Program-made: the position numbers and the translations under genes
Notes under the pieces: model-generated
Databases searched by the model: none
Told to the model about the DNA's origin: nothing
Seen by the model: the letters and a program-made list of their open reading frames with translations, nothing else
DNA from: Pseudomonas sp. JAI120
Lineage (GTDB): Bacteria; Pseudomonadota; Gammaproteobacteria; Pseudomonadales; Pseudomonadaceae
Assembly (NCBI RefSeq): GCF_014207255.1
Contig: NZ_JACHCZ010000002.1
Location: 62,001 to 126,000 of the forward strand
Reading direction: 5' to 3'
DNA: 64,000 nucleotides
Shown: piece after piece, positions 1 through 8,040 of the stretch
Layout of the letters: the number at the start of each line of letters is the position of its first letter
How positions within the stretch are numbered: the first letter of the stretch is position 1

Positions 1-822
1 CTGGCCGGGGATGGTGCGCAGCAACGCGTGGCCACTGCTGTGGGCCGGCTGGCAATCAATCAGGCCTGCGGTGTAGGGGTGTTGCGGATGGGCGAGCACG
101 TCGTACTTGCTGCCGTGTTCACACAGGCGCCCGGCGTACATCACGGCGATGGAATCGCAGGTTTGCGCGACCACGCCGAGGTCGTGGGTGATCATGATGA
201 GCGACAGGCCGCGCTGGTCACGCAGGTCCAGCAACAGGCGCAGGATCTGTGCCTGCACGGTCACGTCCAAAGCCGTGGTCGGTTCGTCGGCAATCAATAC
301 GTTCGGGTTGCAGCCCAGGGCCACGGCGATCATCGCGCGTTGGCGCATGCCACCGGAAAACTCATGGGGATAGTTGTCGATCCGTGCCTGGGGATCGGGA
401 ATGCCCACCTGGCGCAGCACCTCGATAGCTTGTCGGCGCGCGTCTTTTTTCGACGCACCCTGATGCAGGCGAATGCCTTCGGCGATCTGATCGCCGATGC
501 GCATCAACGGGTCAAGGTGGCTGCTGGGGTTCTGGAAGATCATGCCCAACTGCCCGCCACGCACTGCGCGCATGCCGGTGTCATCCAGTTGCAGCAGGTC
601 CTGGCCCGCCAGGCGTACCGCACCGCCCTGGACGCGCAGGTTGGGCGACGGCAACAAGCGCATCAAGCCACGGCAGGCCATGGTCTTGCCCGAGCCGCTT
701 TCACCCACCAGGCCGAGGATCTCGCCTTCGGCCAGGTCGAAGGACACGCGGTCGACCAGGGTCACATCGCGCCCGCTGTTATTGGCGATCACACTAAGAT
801 CCCGCACTTGAAGCAGACTCAT
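1..822 (-). CDS. Peptide/nickel ABC transporter ATP-binding protein, DppD/OppD-like (3' end cut by window)
   Basis: This is the ATPase of a Dpp/Opp-type oligopeptide importer, acting on the cytoplasmic face of the inner membrane. Reading leftward from the ATG at 822 gives [11 protein letters not shown], then a Walker A (GESGSGKT), a Q-loop, the ABC signature [11 protein letters not shown], a Walker B ([12 protein letters not shown]) and a switch His (ITHDLG). The tail begins the extra DppD/OppD-type C-terminal region (YAGRLCEHG, then [11 protein letters not shown]). The gene leaves the window at base 1, so only about 274 residues are visible of the usual 320-330. Its ATG overlaps the stop of the upstream permease gene by 4 bp, which indicates translational coupling. 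It is the fourth gene of the leftward operon headed by the peptidase gene at 2624-3511. The substrate class is inferred from family and context. Confidence 0.9.
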   Translation of the reverse strand, partial: MSLLQVRDLSVIANNSGRDVTLVDRVSFDLAEGEILGLVGESGSGKTMACRGLMRLLPSPNLRVQGGAVRLAGQDLLQLDDTGMRAVRGGQLGMIFQNPSSHLDPLMRIGDQIAEGIRLHQGASKKDARRQAIEVLRQVGIPDPQARIDNYPHEFSGGMRQRAMIAVALGCNPNVLIADEPTTALDVTVQAQILRLLLDLRDQRGLSLIMITHDLGVVAQTCDSIAVMYAGRLCEHGSKYDVLAHPQHPYTAGLIDCQPAHSSGHALLRTIPGQ

Positions 823-1676
823 GAGCGATCCCCCAACACTTGCGCCACGCCATCGGCCAGCAAGCTGAAGCCCATGGCCAGGGTCACGATGGCCAACCCC
901 GGAAAGGTGCAGATCCACCAGGCCGTGGTGATAAACGCCTGCCCTTCGGCAATCATCGTCCCCCACTCCGCCGTCGGCGGTTGCACGCCCAGGCCCAGGT
1001 AGCTCACGGCCGCACCGTTGAGCAGCACCAGAACCGCGTCAGACATGGAAAACACAATCGAGCCAAACATCGCATTCGGCAGCAAATGCCGGAACAGGAT
1101 GCGCCCATGGCCAAAACCCAGGCTCTTGGCCGCCAGGGCAAAGTCGCTCTCCTTGAGCACCAGGATCTGTGAGCGGATCAGCCGCGCGTACGAGACCCAG
1201 CCGACCAGCGCCATGGCGATATAAAAGCTCTTCAGGCCCGGACCGAGGATGGCCATGATCGCCAGCATCAACACCAGGAACGGAAACGCCAGGATCACAT
1301 CGATCACACGCATGCAGAAGCTGTCGAAGCGCCCGCCGATATAGCCAGAAACGGCACCGACAAACGTGCCGATCATGAACGGGAATATCACCCCGATGAT
1401 GGCAAGCTGCAGGTCGACGCGCGCGCCCCAGATAACCCTCGAAAGGATGTCTCGACCGTAATTATCAGTGCCAAATGGATGGGCCAGGCCAGGGCCGAGC
1501 AATGCCATTTCCGTGTTTTGCGCAATGGGGTCATAGGGGGCGATCCACGGCGCAAACACGGCCAGGGCCAGCCACACAGACAGAATCAACAGCCCCCACG
1601 CGGCCGTCAGTCGGCCATTGCGAAAACCAAAACGCAGGCGCAGGCGCCACGGGGCAATCAACGGGCGACTGCTCAT
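819..1676 (-). CDS. Peptide ABC transporter permease, DppC/OppC-like
   Basis: This inner-membrane permease has about 285 residues and belongs to the binding-protein-dependent transport (BPD_transp_1) family. It starts MSSRPLIAPWRLRLR and has a first membrane segment near residues 25-45. The conserved GTDNYGRDILSRVIWGARVDL stretch is typical of DppC-type N-terminal domains. The EAA loop (ALVGWVSYARLIRSQIL, then EAKSLGFG-like AAKSLGFGHGRI) would contact the ATPase. The open frame continues upstream to 2135, but that extension overlaps dppB in another frame and has no membrane character. The ATG at 1676, overlapping the dppB stop as ATGA, is therefore the real start. It forms the heterodimeric pore with the product of 1673-2620. 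Confidence 0.92.
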   Translation of the reverse strand: MSSRPLIAPWRLRLRFGFRNGRLTAAWGLLILSVWLALAVFAPWIAPYDPIAQNTEMALLGPGLAHPFGTDNYGRDILSRVIWGARVDLQLAIIGVIFPFMIGTFVGAVSGYIGGRFDSFCMRVIDVILAFPFLVLMLAIMAILGPGLKSFYIAMALVGWVSYARLIRSQILVLKESDFALAAKSLGFGHGRILFRHLLPNAMFGSIVFSMSDAVLVLLNGAAVSYLGLGVQPPTAEWGTMIAEGQAFITTAWWICTFPGLAIVTLAMGFSLLADGVAQVLGDRS

Positions 1677-2620
1677 TGCATCTTCACCCGTGGGTCGAGG
1701 GCCACCGTGACCACATCGGCGAGGAAGTTGACCACCACCGTCGCGCAGGCCAGCACCATCGCTACGCCCTGCACCACCATGTAGTCGCGGGTAAAAATGC
1801 CGCGCACCAGCAATTGGCCGATACCGGGAATGGCGAACAGGCTTTCGATCACGACGGTGCCGCTGATCAGCCAGCCAATATTCACCGCCAGCAGGTTGAC
1901 CGCCGGCACCAGGGAATTGGGCAGCACATGGCGACGGAACACCGCAGCTTCCGACAACCCGCGGGCCCGCGCGGCAGTGACGTGGTCGGCCTGCAGCTCC
2001 ATCAACATGCTCGCCCGCAGGTTGCGGACCAGCACCGCCGACAGCGCCAGGGCGATGGTCAGGCACGGCAAGACCATATGGTGCGCCTTGTCCAGCCAGG
2101 TGCGGCCGTAGCCGGACACCGGGAACAGGCCCCATTGCACACTGAGCAGCAGGATCAGCATCAGGCCCAGCCAGAACGCCGGCATGCCCAGGCCCACGGT
2201 GGTGAACACACGGATCAGGTTATCCGCCCACCCGCCTTTATTGCGTGCGGCCAACGTCGCCAGCGGCACCGCAATCAGCAGCGCCAGCACCACGCTGCCG
2301 AGCACCAGCACCAGGGTGGGTTCGATACGGGTGACGATCAGCTTCAAGGCGTCGACTTTGTACAGCAGTGATTGGCCGAGGTCGCCCTTGAGCAGGTTCT
2401 TCAGGAAGTAGAAATACTGCTGCCACAAAGGCTGGTCGAGGCCGTACTGGGCGCGGATTTTCAGCAAAGCGTCCGGCGTGCTGCGCGAGCCGAGCAAGGC
2501 GCGTGCCGGGTCGCCCGGGATCAAGCGCACCAGCACAAACGTGATCAGGCTGATGCCAAACAGTACCGGCAGCAATTGCAGCGGCCGGGACAGTACAAAA
2601 CGGTAGCGCGCCAGGTTCAT
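1673..2620 (-). CDS. Peptide ABC transporter permease, DppB/OppB-like
   Basis: This 315-residue inner-membrane permease starts MNLARYRFVLSRPLQLLPVLFGIS. It has the N-terminal membrane segment and LIPGDPARALLG motif typical of DppB/OppB proteins, about six hydrophobic segments, and an EAA loop around RARGLSEAAVFRRHVLPNSL. It begins 3 nt after the stop of the peptidase gene and ends in a 4-bp overlap with the DppC-like gene, so the four genes form one leftward operon. Coupling of an uptake system for short peptides to a cytoplasmic aminopeptidase fits import followed by hydrolysis of small peptides or peptide-like plant compounds (inference). No periplasmic binding-protein gene is visible; it may lie beyond the window start. 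Confidence 0.92.
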   Translation of the reverse strand: MNLARYRFVLSRPLQLLPVLFGISLITFVLVRLIPGDPARALLGSRSTPDALLKIRAQYGLDQPLWQQYFYFLKNLLKGDLGQSLLYKVDALKLIVTRIEPTLVLVLGSVVLALLIAVPLATLAARNKGGWADNLIRVFTTVGLGMPAFWLGLMLILLLSVQWGLFPVSGYGRTWLDKAHHMVLPCLTIALALSAVLVRNLRASMLMELQADHVTAARARGLSEAAVFRRHVLPNSLVPAVNLLAVNIGWLISGTVVIESLFAIPGIGQLLVRGIFTRDYMVVQGVAMVLACATVVVNFLADVVTVALDPRVKMQ

Positions 2621-2623
2621 CTG

Positions 2624-3511
2624 TCAGCCTCGGTGGCGAGCGAGAAAGTCCAACAGTACCGGAAAATAAGCGTGTGGCTCCTCATAGAACGGCATATGGC
2701 TGCTGTTGGGAAATACATGCAGTTCGGCGTGTCTGGCCGCCATCTTCATGCGCATGGCGCAGGCCGGGGTGAGTTCGTCGTGCTGGCCGGTGGTGATCAG
2801 GATCGGCATGCTGAAAGCGGCCATCTCGGGGATGCGGTTCCAGTCCTTGAGGTTGCCGACGTAGAGGAATTCATTGGGGCCCTGCATGGTTTCGTAGGGG
2901 CCCATGTTCCAGTCGCCGAGGGAGCGCTTGACCGGTTCGGGCCATTCGTCCAAGCGGCAGACGTGGCGATAGTTGAGCAAGGTGATTGCAGCCTGGTACT
3001 GCGGGTGATCCAGGGTACCCATGGCTTCGTGGCGCTGCATCATCGCCACGGTCTCACTGCCCAGCGCGCCGCGTAGGCGTTCGAGTTCTTGAGAAAGATG
3101 CGGAATGTCGCCGACGGTGTTTTCGAGGATCAGGCTTTTCAGCGTGTCGGGGTAATGGATGGCGTATTCGATGCCCAGCCAGCCGCCCCAGGAATGCCCG
3201 AGCAGGTGCACGCGGCCGAGGTCCAGGGCTTGGCGCACGGTTTCGACTTCTTCGACATAACGGCGGATTTCCCACAGGGAAACATCGGTCGGTCTGGCTG
3301 ATGCGCCTGTGCCAAGCTGGTCGAATGCAACCACTCGCAGGTTATGGTCCTTGAGCCAGCCATGGGCGTCGCGCAAGTAGTCACACGGCAGGCCCGGCCC
3401 ACCGTTGAGACACAAGAGCACCTCATCGCCTTCGCCGAAGCTGTAGACCACGAGGTTGTGGCCATCGACTTGCACGTTGTACTGCTGGTCGGGGGCAATT
3501 TCACGCCACAT
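2624..3511 (-). CDS. aapA: Proline iminopeptidase-family alpha/beta hydrolase (AapA-like), first gene of peptide-uptake operon
   Basis: This 295-residue alpha/beta-hydrolase of peptidase family S33 is predicted to release N-terminal residues from small peptides or amides in the cytoplasm. The oxyanion segment LNGGPGLPCDY (from residue 36), nucleophile elbow GHSWGG (Ser107), acid Asp245 (TTGQHDE) and His272 (NSSHMPF) complete the triad. The frame is open back to 3673, but residues upstream of MWREIAP show no family similarity and would cover the lux-box-like dyad, so ATG 3511 is chosen. The dyad at 3595-3614 lies 84 bp upstream. The layout (peptidase plus ABC transporter, then pipR, then a second peptidase) matches the aap/pip locus described in a cottonwood-endophyte Pseudomonas, from which the symbol is borrowed. 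Confidence 0.85.
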   Translation of the reverse strand: MWREIAPDQQYNVQVDGHNLVVYSFGEGDEVLLCLNGGPGLPCDYLRDAHGWLKDHNLRVVAFDQLGTGASARPTDVSLWEIRRYVEEVETVRQALDLGRVHLLGHSWGGWLGIEYAIHYPDTLKSLILENTVGDIPHLSQELERLRGALGSETVAMMQRHEAMGTLDHPQYQAAITLLNYRHVCRLDEWPEPVKRSLGDWNMGPYETMQGPNEFLYVGNLKDWNRIPEMAAFSMPILITTGQHDELTPACAMRMKMAARHAELHVFPNSSHMPFYEEPHAYFPVLLDFLARHRG

Positions 3512-3594
3512 GCATACATTCCTTGTGTTGTATCGGCCTGGCGGGTAGCGGCCGTTTATCAGGCCAACACTACCGAGGATGCCGCGCGTCCATA

Positions 3595-3614
3595 ACCTAG
3601 TATTTCTTATAGGT
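3595..3614. promoter_or_regulatory. lux-box-like dyad upstream of aapA operon
   Basis: The 20-bp element ACCTAGTATTTCTTATAGGT has mirrored ends (ACCTA/TAGGT), the format of LuxR-family operators. It lies between the divergent aapA and pipR genes, 84 bp before the aapA start and 60 bp before the pipR start. It is a likely PipR binding site activating the leftward operon, and possibly autoregulating pipR. Binding is inferred. Confidence 0.7.
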
Positions 3615-3673
3615 TTGGCCTGGCAGTCCTTCGCCGGGGCGTGGCATTCTACTTGCAGGAAGTCGAGATTCAA

Positions 3674-4459
3674 ATGAATTCGGGAGCAGAACGGATGCTG
3701 GCCAAGCTAACTGCCTTCAACAATCGTCTGATGCCGGGCAGGAGCCTGGATGAGCAGATGGACAACACGTTCATCCTCGCCCAGCAGATGGGCTTCGATG
3801 CACTGGTGTACGACTACACCCCGGTGCCAATAGACCAGGATGGTGCATTGATCACCCCATCGGTGCTGGAGCTGCGCAACACGCCGACCGATTGGCATGG
3901 GTTGTGGTGCAGCAAAGGGTTCTACCAGATCGATCCGGTGCAACACCTGGCCCTGCGCACGGTGTCACCGTTCGTGTGGTCCTACGAAGCCAAGGCTGAC
4001 ACGGCCCTGCAAACCATCATCGACCCCTGTCACGCCCCCGTTTCGTCCTACCTGCACGACCAGCAACTGACCTGCGGCGTCAGCGTTCCGATGCATCTGC
4101 CCCGTGGCGGCTTCGCTTCACTGACCGGCTTGCGCACCGGCAACACGCCAACCGTGCTGCAGGACGCGCAGCAGACCTTGTCGGACTTCAGCCTGATTTC
4201 CCACGCTTTGCAGGAAGCGGCCTACCCGCTGTTCGGCAAGGAGCTGCGCACCTACCCGCACATTCACCTGACCAAACGCGAGCGCGAATGCCTGAAATGG
4301 GCCGCCGAAGGCCTGACCGCCGCCGAAATCGCCACGCAATTGAGCCGTTCACTGGCGGTGATCACCCTGCACCTTGCCTCGGCGATGCACAAACTGGGGG
4401 CCAAGAACCGTGTACAGGCCGTGGTGCGCGCGACCCATTACCGCCTGCTCGAAGACTGA
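3674..4459 (+). CDS. pipR: LuxR-family solo regulator of the plant-compound-responsive PipR/PsoR/OryR group
   Basis: This transcription factor has about 261 residues, with an N-terminal autoinducer-binding domain (about 20-170) and a C-terminal GerE/LuxR helix-turn-helix (from LTKRERECLKWAAEGL, about 208 onward). No luxI-type synthase gene lies nearby, so it is a 'solo'. Aligning by eye to TraR, ligand-pocket residues W57, D70 and W85 are kept as W74, D87 and W102, but Y61 is replaced by W78. A tryptophan at that position marks the subfamily that senses plant-derived low-molecular-weight compounds instead of acyl-homoserine lactones. A GTG at 3641 is in frame, but ATG 3674 gives the usual length and has AGGAAG about 12 nt upstream. 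Both flanking peptidase genes carry lux-box-like sites. Confidence 0.87.
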   Translation: MNSGAERMLAKLTAFNNRLMPGRSLDEQMDNTFILAQQMGFDALVYDYTPVPIDQDGALITPSVLELRNTPTDWHGLWCSKGFYQIDPVQHLALRTVSPFVWSYEAKADTALQTIIDPCHAPVSSYLHDQQLTCGVSVPMHLPRGGFASLTGLRTGNTPTVLQDAQQTLSDFSLISHALQEAAYPLFGKELRTYPHIHLTKRERECLKWAAEGLTAAEIATQLSRSLAVITLHLASAMHKLGAKNRVQAVVRATHYRLLED

Positions 4460-4471
4460 CTTTTTGGCAAA

Positions 4472-4491
4472 ACCTAGCTGTTTTGCTAGTT
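4472..4491. promoter_or_regulatory. lux-box-like dyad upstream of pipA
   Basis: The element ACCTAGCTGTTTTGCTAGTT is a 20-bp imperfect dyad with CTAGC/GCTAG half-sites. It sits in the 94-bp gap between pipR and the downstream peptidase gene, 62 bp before that gene's ATG, where an activator site would be expected. It shares the ACCTAG left half with the dyad at 3595-3614. Confidence 0.75.
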
Positions 4492-4553
4492 ACCTGAATG
4501 TTGCCCAAGGCTTATCGTGTCCCTGATCCTTTATTTTCAGAGCAGGGTACGAA

Positions 4554-5486
4554 ATGGAATTCATCGAAAAAATCCGCGAAGGGTATGCCACGTTTGGCGC
4601 CTACCAGACCTGGTACCGCGTCACGGGTGATCTGGCCAGCGGCCGTACACCGCTGGTGGTCATCCACGGTGGCCCCGGCTGCACCCATGATTATGTCGAC
4701 GCCTTCAAGGACGTCGCAGCCAGCGGTCATGCGGTCATCCACTACGACCAACTCGGCAATGGCCGCTCCACGCACTTGCCTGAGAAAGACCCGTCCTTCT
4801 GGACCGTCGATCTGTTTCTTAAAGAACTGGATAACCTGCTGGACCACCTGCAAATCAGCGATAACTACGCGATCCTCGGCCAGTCCTGGGGCGGCATGCT
4901 CGGCAGCGAGCACGCAATCCTGCAACCCAAGGGCCTGCGTGCGTTTATCCCGGCCAACTCGCCAACCTGCATGCGCACCTGGGTCAGCGAGGCCAACCGC
5001 CTGCGCAAACTGCTGCCCCAAGGCGTGCATGAAACCCTGCTCAAGCATGAAGCCGCCGGCACGTATAACGACCCGGAATACCTCGCCGCCTCACGGGTGT
5101 TCTATGACCAGCATGTGTGCCGCGTTAACCCGTGGCCGGAAGAAGTGGCGCGCACCTTCGCCCAGGTCGACTCAGACCCCACGGTGTACCACGCCATGAG
5201 CGGCCCGACCGAGTTCCACGTAATCGGCAGCCTGAAGGACTGGAAATCCATTGGCCGCCTGTCGGCAATTAAGGTGCCGACCCTGGTGATCTCCGGCCGG
5301 CATGATGAGGCCACGCCACTGGTGGTCAAGCCGTTCCTGGATGAGATCGCGGATGTGCGCTGGGCGCTGTTCGAAGACTCCAGCCACATGCCCCACGTGG
5401 AAGAACGCCAGGCGTGCATGGGCACCGTGGTGAAGTTTCTGGATGAGGCGTGTTCTGTTCCGCACACAGTCCGCAAGGCTGGTTGA
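4554..5486 (+). CDS. pipA: Proline iminopeptidase / L-amino acid amidase (PipA, LaaA-like)
   Basis: This 310-residue S33-family alpha/beta-hydrolase has the same length as the L-amino acid amidase LaaA of P. azotoformans, which belongs to this group. It carries [10 protein letters not shown], the nucleophile elbow GQSWGG (Ser111), acid Asp251 (SGRHDEATP) and His278 (DSSHMPH). The enzyme should hydrolyse N-terminal residues of small peptides or amino-acid amides in the cytoplasm; exact specificity cannot be read from sequence. It is transcribed away from pipR and preceded by a lux-box-like dyad, so it is the likely PipR-activated gene. It is clearly paralogous to the gene at 2624-3511 (both have GGPG, a QLG[NT]G motif and an S-[LV]-KDW segment). 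Confidence 0.9.
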   Translation: MEFIEKIREGYATFGAYQTWYRVTGDLASGRTPLVVIHGGPGCTHDYVDAFKDVAASGHAVIHYDQLGNGRSTHLPEKDPSFWTVDLFLKELDNLLDHLQISDNYAILGQSWGGMLGSEHAILQPKGLRAFIPANSPTCMRTWVSEANRLRKLLPQGVHETLLKHEAAGTYNDPEYLAASRVFYDQHVCRVNPWPEEVARTFAQVDSDPTVYHAMSGPTEFHVIGSLKDWKSIGRLSAIKVPTLVISGRHDEATPLVVKPFLDEIADVRWALFEDSSHMPHVEERQACMGTVVKFLDEACSVPHTVRKAG

Positions 5487-5491
5487 GTTCC

Positions 5492-5544
5492 AAATGTGGG
5501 AGGGGCGGTGCAAGTCGAATCGTCGCACCGCCCCTCCCACATTT
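5492..5544. repeat. Long inverted repeat / REP-like hairpin and probable bidirectional terminator
   Basis: Arms of 20 bp (AAATGTGGGAGGGGCGGTGC and its exact complement) enclose a 13-nt loop. The arm resembles the TGTGGGAGGGG REP core found elsewhere in the window. It fills the space between the convergent pipA and NCS2 permease genes. The permease stop codon begins right at its edge, and a T-run follows the right arm, so it can terminate transcription. Confidence 0.8.
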
Positions 5545-7047
5545 TTAGACCTCTGTGGTTTCAGCTTGTGCAGCTTTCCTTGGCACCTCCGCCACCAATG
5601 GAATCTCCTTGCCCTCGGCATCGAACAACTTGCCGCCACTGAAGTAATCCCCCTCGCGCAATGCCGATACGTCGTGGAAGCACAAACTGCGCTCAGTCCC
5701 CGCGACAAACACCGACTGCTGGTCTGAATTACCCGCAGTGAAATGGTTGAACGCCAGGTTCAACAGGATCGCCATGATCGCCGACGAACTGATACCCGAG
5801 TGGAAAATGGTCGCGAACCAGCCGGGGAATTGGTCGTAGAAACTCGGCGCAGCAATCGGGATCATGCCGAAACCGATGGAGGTGGCAACGATGATCAGGT
5901 TCATGTTGTTGCGGTAGTCCACCTTGGACAAAGTGCGAATACCACTGGCCGCCACGGTGCCAAACAGCACAATCCCGGCACCGCCCAATACCGAGGTCGG
6001 CACCGCGGCGATTACTCGCCCCATGAATGGCAGCAAACCGAGGATCACCAGGAATAGCCCACCCGTTGCGACCACAAAGCGACTCTTCACCCCGGTCACC
6101 GCCACCAGGCCTACGTTCTGGGCGAAGGCACTCTGGGTGAACGAACCGAAGATCGGCGCGAACATGCTCGACAGCATATCGGCGCGCAGGCCGTTGCCCA
6201 GGCGTTTGGAGTCGACCTTGGTGTCGATGATTTCGCCCACCGCCAGGATGTCGGCCGAGGTTTCCACCAGGGTCACCATCACCACGATGCACATGGAAAT
6301 GATCGCCGCGATGTGAAAGGTCGGCATGCCGAAATGGAATGGCGTAGGGAAACCGAACATTGGCCCCTGGGTGACGCCGGAAAAATCCGCCATGCCGAGG
6401 AACACCGCTATCACCGTACCGATCACCATCGCCAGCAGGATCGACAGGCGCGAGATGGTTGCGCTGCCGATCTTGCTCAATAGCAGCACCAGCACCAGGG
6501 TCAACGCCGCCAGGCCGATATTGGGCATGCTGCCGAAATCCGCCGCGCGGCTGTTACCGCCCATGGCCCAGCGCGCCGCCACGGGCATCAGGGTGAGGCC
6601 GATGGTGGTAATCACGATACCGGTCACCAACGGCGGGAAAAACTGGGTGATCCGCGAGAACACCGGGGTGATCAACAGCCCGATAAACGACGCGGCCATC
6701 ACCGCGCCGAGAATCGCCGGCACTCCGCCGGCGCCATCGCTGCCGACAATCGCCACCATGGTCGCCACACCGGCAAACGACACGCCCTGCACCAACGGCA
6801 ACTGACAGCCAAAGAACGGCAGGCCAAGGGTTTGCAACAAGGTGGCGAGGCCACCGGCAAACAACGATGCGGCGATCAAGAGACCAATATCCGCCGGCGA
6901 CAGCCCGGCCGCCTGGCCGACGATCAAGGGTACCGCGACGATGCCGCCGTACATGGTGAGCACATGCTGCAGGCCGTAAGCCATGTTAGCGGCGACGCCT
7001 AGATTCTCATCTTCCGGCCGCTGCGGTGACGCCTTCGGGATAGTCAT
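5545..7047 (-). CDS. NCS2-family nucleobase:cation symporter (xanthine/uric acid/uracil type permease)
   Basis: This 500-residue polytopic inner-membrane transporter of the nucleobase-ascorbate (NCS2) family imports a purine or pyrimidine base with a cation. It has about 12-14 hydrophobic segments. The TM8-type motif ETSADILAVGEII and the family signature with QSAFAQNVGLVAVTGVKSR contain the Glu and Gln that bind substrate in characterised members. A long hydrophilic C-terminal tail (about 55 residues) follows the last membrane segment. It diverges from a Tsx-like porin gene, with near-identical 12-bp repeats in the shared promoter region, which suggests joint control. The precise base transported (xanthine or urate preferred by this motif type) is inferred. 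Confidence 0.88.
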   Translation of the reverse strand: MTIPKASPQRPEDENLGVAANMAYGLQHVLTMYGGIVAVPLIVGQAAGLSPADIGLLIAASLFAGGLATLLQTLGLPFFGCQLPLVQGVSFAGVATMVAIVGSDGAGGVPAILGAVMAASFIGLLITPVFSRITQFFPPLVTGIVITTIGLTLMPVAARWAMGGNSRAADFGSMPNIGLAALTLVLVLLLSKIGSATISRLSILLAMVIGTVIAVFLGMADFSGVTQGPMFGFPTPFHFGMPTFHIAAIISMCIVVMVTLVETSADILAVGEIIDTKVDSKRLGNGLRADMLSSMFAPIFGSFTQSAFAQNVGLVAVTGVKSRFVVATGGLFLVILGLLPFMGRVIAAVPTSVLGGAGIVLFGTVAASGIRTLSKVDYRNNMNLIIVATSIGFGMIPIAAPSFYDQFPGWFATIFHSGISSSAIMAILLNLAFNHFTAGNSDQQSVFVAGTERSLCFHDVSALREGDYFSGGKLFDAEGKEIPLVAEVPRKAAQAETTEV

Positions 7048-7080
7048 GGTGAGGGGATCTCTGTTTTTGTTGTGCGGACA

Positions 7081-7126
7081 CTGTATTCAATCTTAAGACT
7101 AGATGTCCATAGAGCTGTATACAATC
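7081..7126. promoter_or_regulatory. Paired CTGTATNCAATC repeats in the permease/porin divergent promoter region
   Basis: CTGTATTCAATC (7081-7092) recurs as CTGTATACAATC (7115-7126), 11 of 12 bases identical and 34 bp apart. The second copy contains the palindrome TGTATACA. The pair lies between the divergent start codons at 7047 and 7207 and is a candidate operator, for example for a GntR- or LysR-type regulator. The regulator is unknown. Confidence 0.45.
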
Positions 7127-7206
7127 AATCGAACAAGATACCCTCCAGCGGCGTTACAAAAACCATTGGGCCGTGATGAGCCAGAACGCCAAAGGACACT
7201 AAAACA

Positions 7207-8040
7207 ATGAAAAAGGCATTACAGGGCGCCACCGTTGCACTCACCCTCCTCGGCGGCGGGGAGGCTGTCGCGGTGGAATGGATGAACAACAGCGTCGGTT
7301 TTCGCTACGGCCAGCAGTTCACCAATCCGAATAACCCCGACGATTTCAGCAAGCGCATCTACAGCTTTACCCACGCCAGCGGCTACCGGTATGGCAGCAA
7401 CTTCCTGAACCTGGATGTGTTCCTGTCCGACAGCCACGACCCGCGCAAGGGCACCGACCACGGCGGCAGTGAGGTGTACGCGGTGTACCGGCATCAGCTG
7501 TATGCGTCACGGGTGCTGGATGTGCCGCTGGGCACCGGGCTGATCAAGGATTACGCGCTGACCCTGGGCTTTGATGCCAACCGCAACAACAACGTCGCTT
7601 CGGCGAAAAAACGTGCGCTGGTGATCGGCCCTACCTTGAAGTTCAACACCGTGGGCGTGCTGGACCTGAGCCTCCTGTACTACAAGGAGCGCAACCACAC
7701 CGGCATCCCCGGCGCGCAGGAGTCAGACCACACGTTCGACGACACCTACATGCTCAACCTGACGTGGATGCGCCCTTTCGAGATCGCCAACCATGCGGCG
7801 AAATTCCAGGGGTTTATCAATTACGTCGGGGAAAAAGGCGCGGACTACCATGGCCGCGACACGGCACCGGAAGCCCTGATGCGCAGCGCGCTGATGGTCG
7901 CAGTACGACCGGGCAAGGGCGTGAAGCCGAACCTGTACCTCGGGGTGGGTTACGAATACTGGCATAACAAGTTCGGCGTGGACGGCGGCCGGGGCAGCCG
8001 TACGTCAACGCCGACGGTGAACATGGAAGTGACGTTCTAG
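7207..8040 (+). CDS. Nucleoside-specific channel-forming Tsx/OmpK-family outer membrane protein
   Basis: This 277-residue outer-membrane beta-barrel starts [22 protein letters not shown], a Sec signal peptide with cleavage near residue 22. Alternating beta-strand patterns rich in Tyr and Trp follow, and the chain ends in Phe (VNMEVTF), the usual C-terminal barrel signal. The [12 protein letters not shown] start and the FINYVGEKG motif are typical of the Tsx/OmpK group, which lets nucleosides cross the outer membrane. It lies between a nucleobase permease and a PunC-like transporter, supporting a purine or nucleoside uptake role. Its stop overlaps that of the convergent punC by 3-4 nt. Confidence 0.85.
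   Translation: MKKALQGATVALTLLGGGEAVAVEWMNNSVGFRYGQQFTNPNNPDDFSKRIYSFTHASGYRYGSNFLNLDVFLSDSHDPRKGTDHGGSEVYAVYRHQLYASRVLDVPLGTGLIKDYALTLGFDANRNNNVASAKKRALVIGPTLKFNTVGVLDLSLLYYKERNHTGIPGAQESDHTFDDTYMLNLTWMRPFEIANHAAKFQGFINYVGEKGADYHGRDTAPEALMRSALMVAVRPGKGVKPNLYLGVGYEYWHNKFGVDGGRGSRTSTPTVNMEVTF

Noticed and set aside
28..1002. Plus-strand 324-residue frame at the window start
   Set aside because: The minus strand reads Walker A, ABC signature and Walker B of an ABC ATPase over the same bases.
1677..2135. Upstream extension of the DppC-like frame
   Set aside because: It overlaps the DppB-like gene, lacks membrane character, and ATG 1676 couples to the upstream stop.
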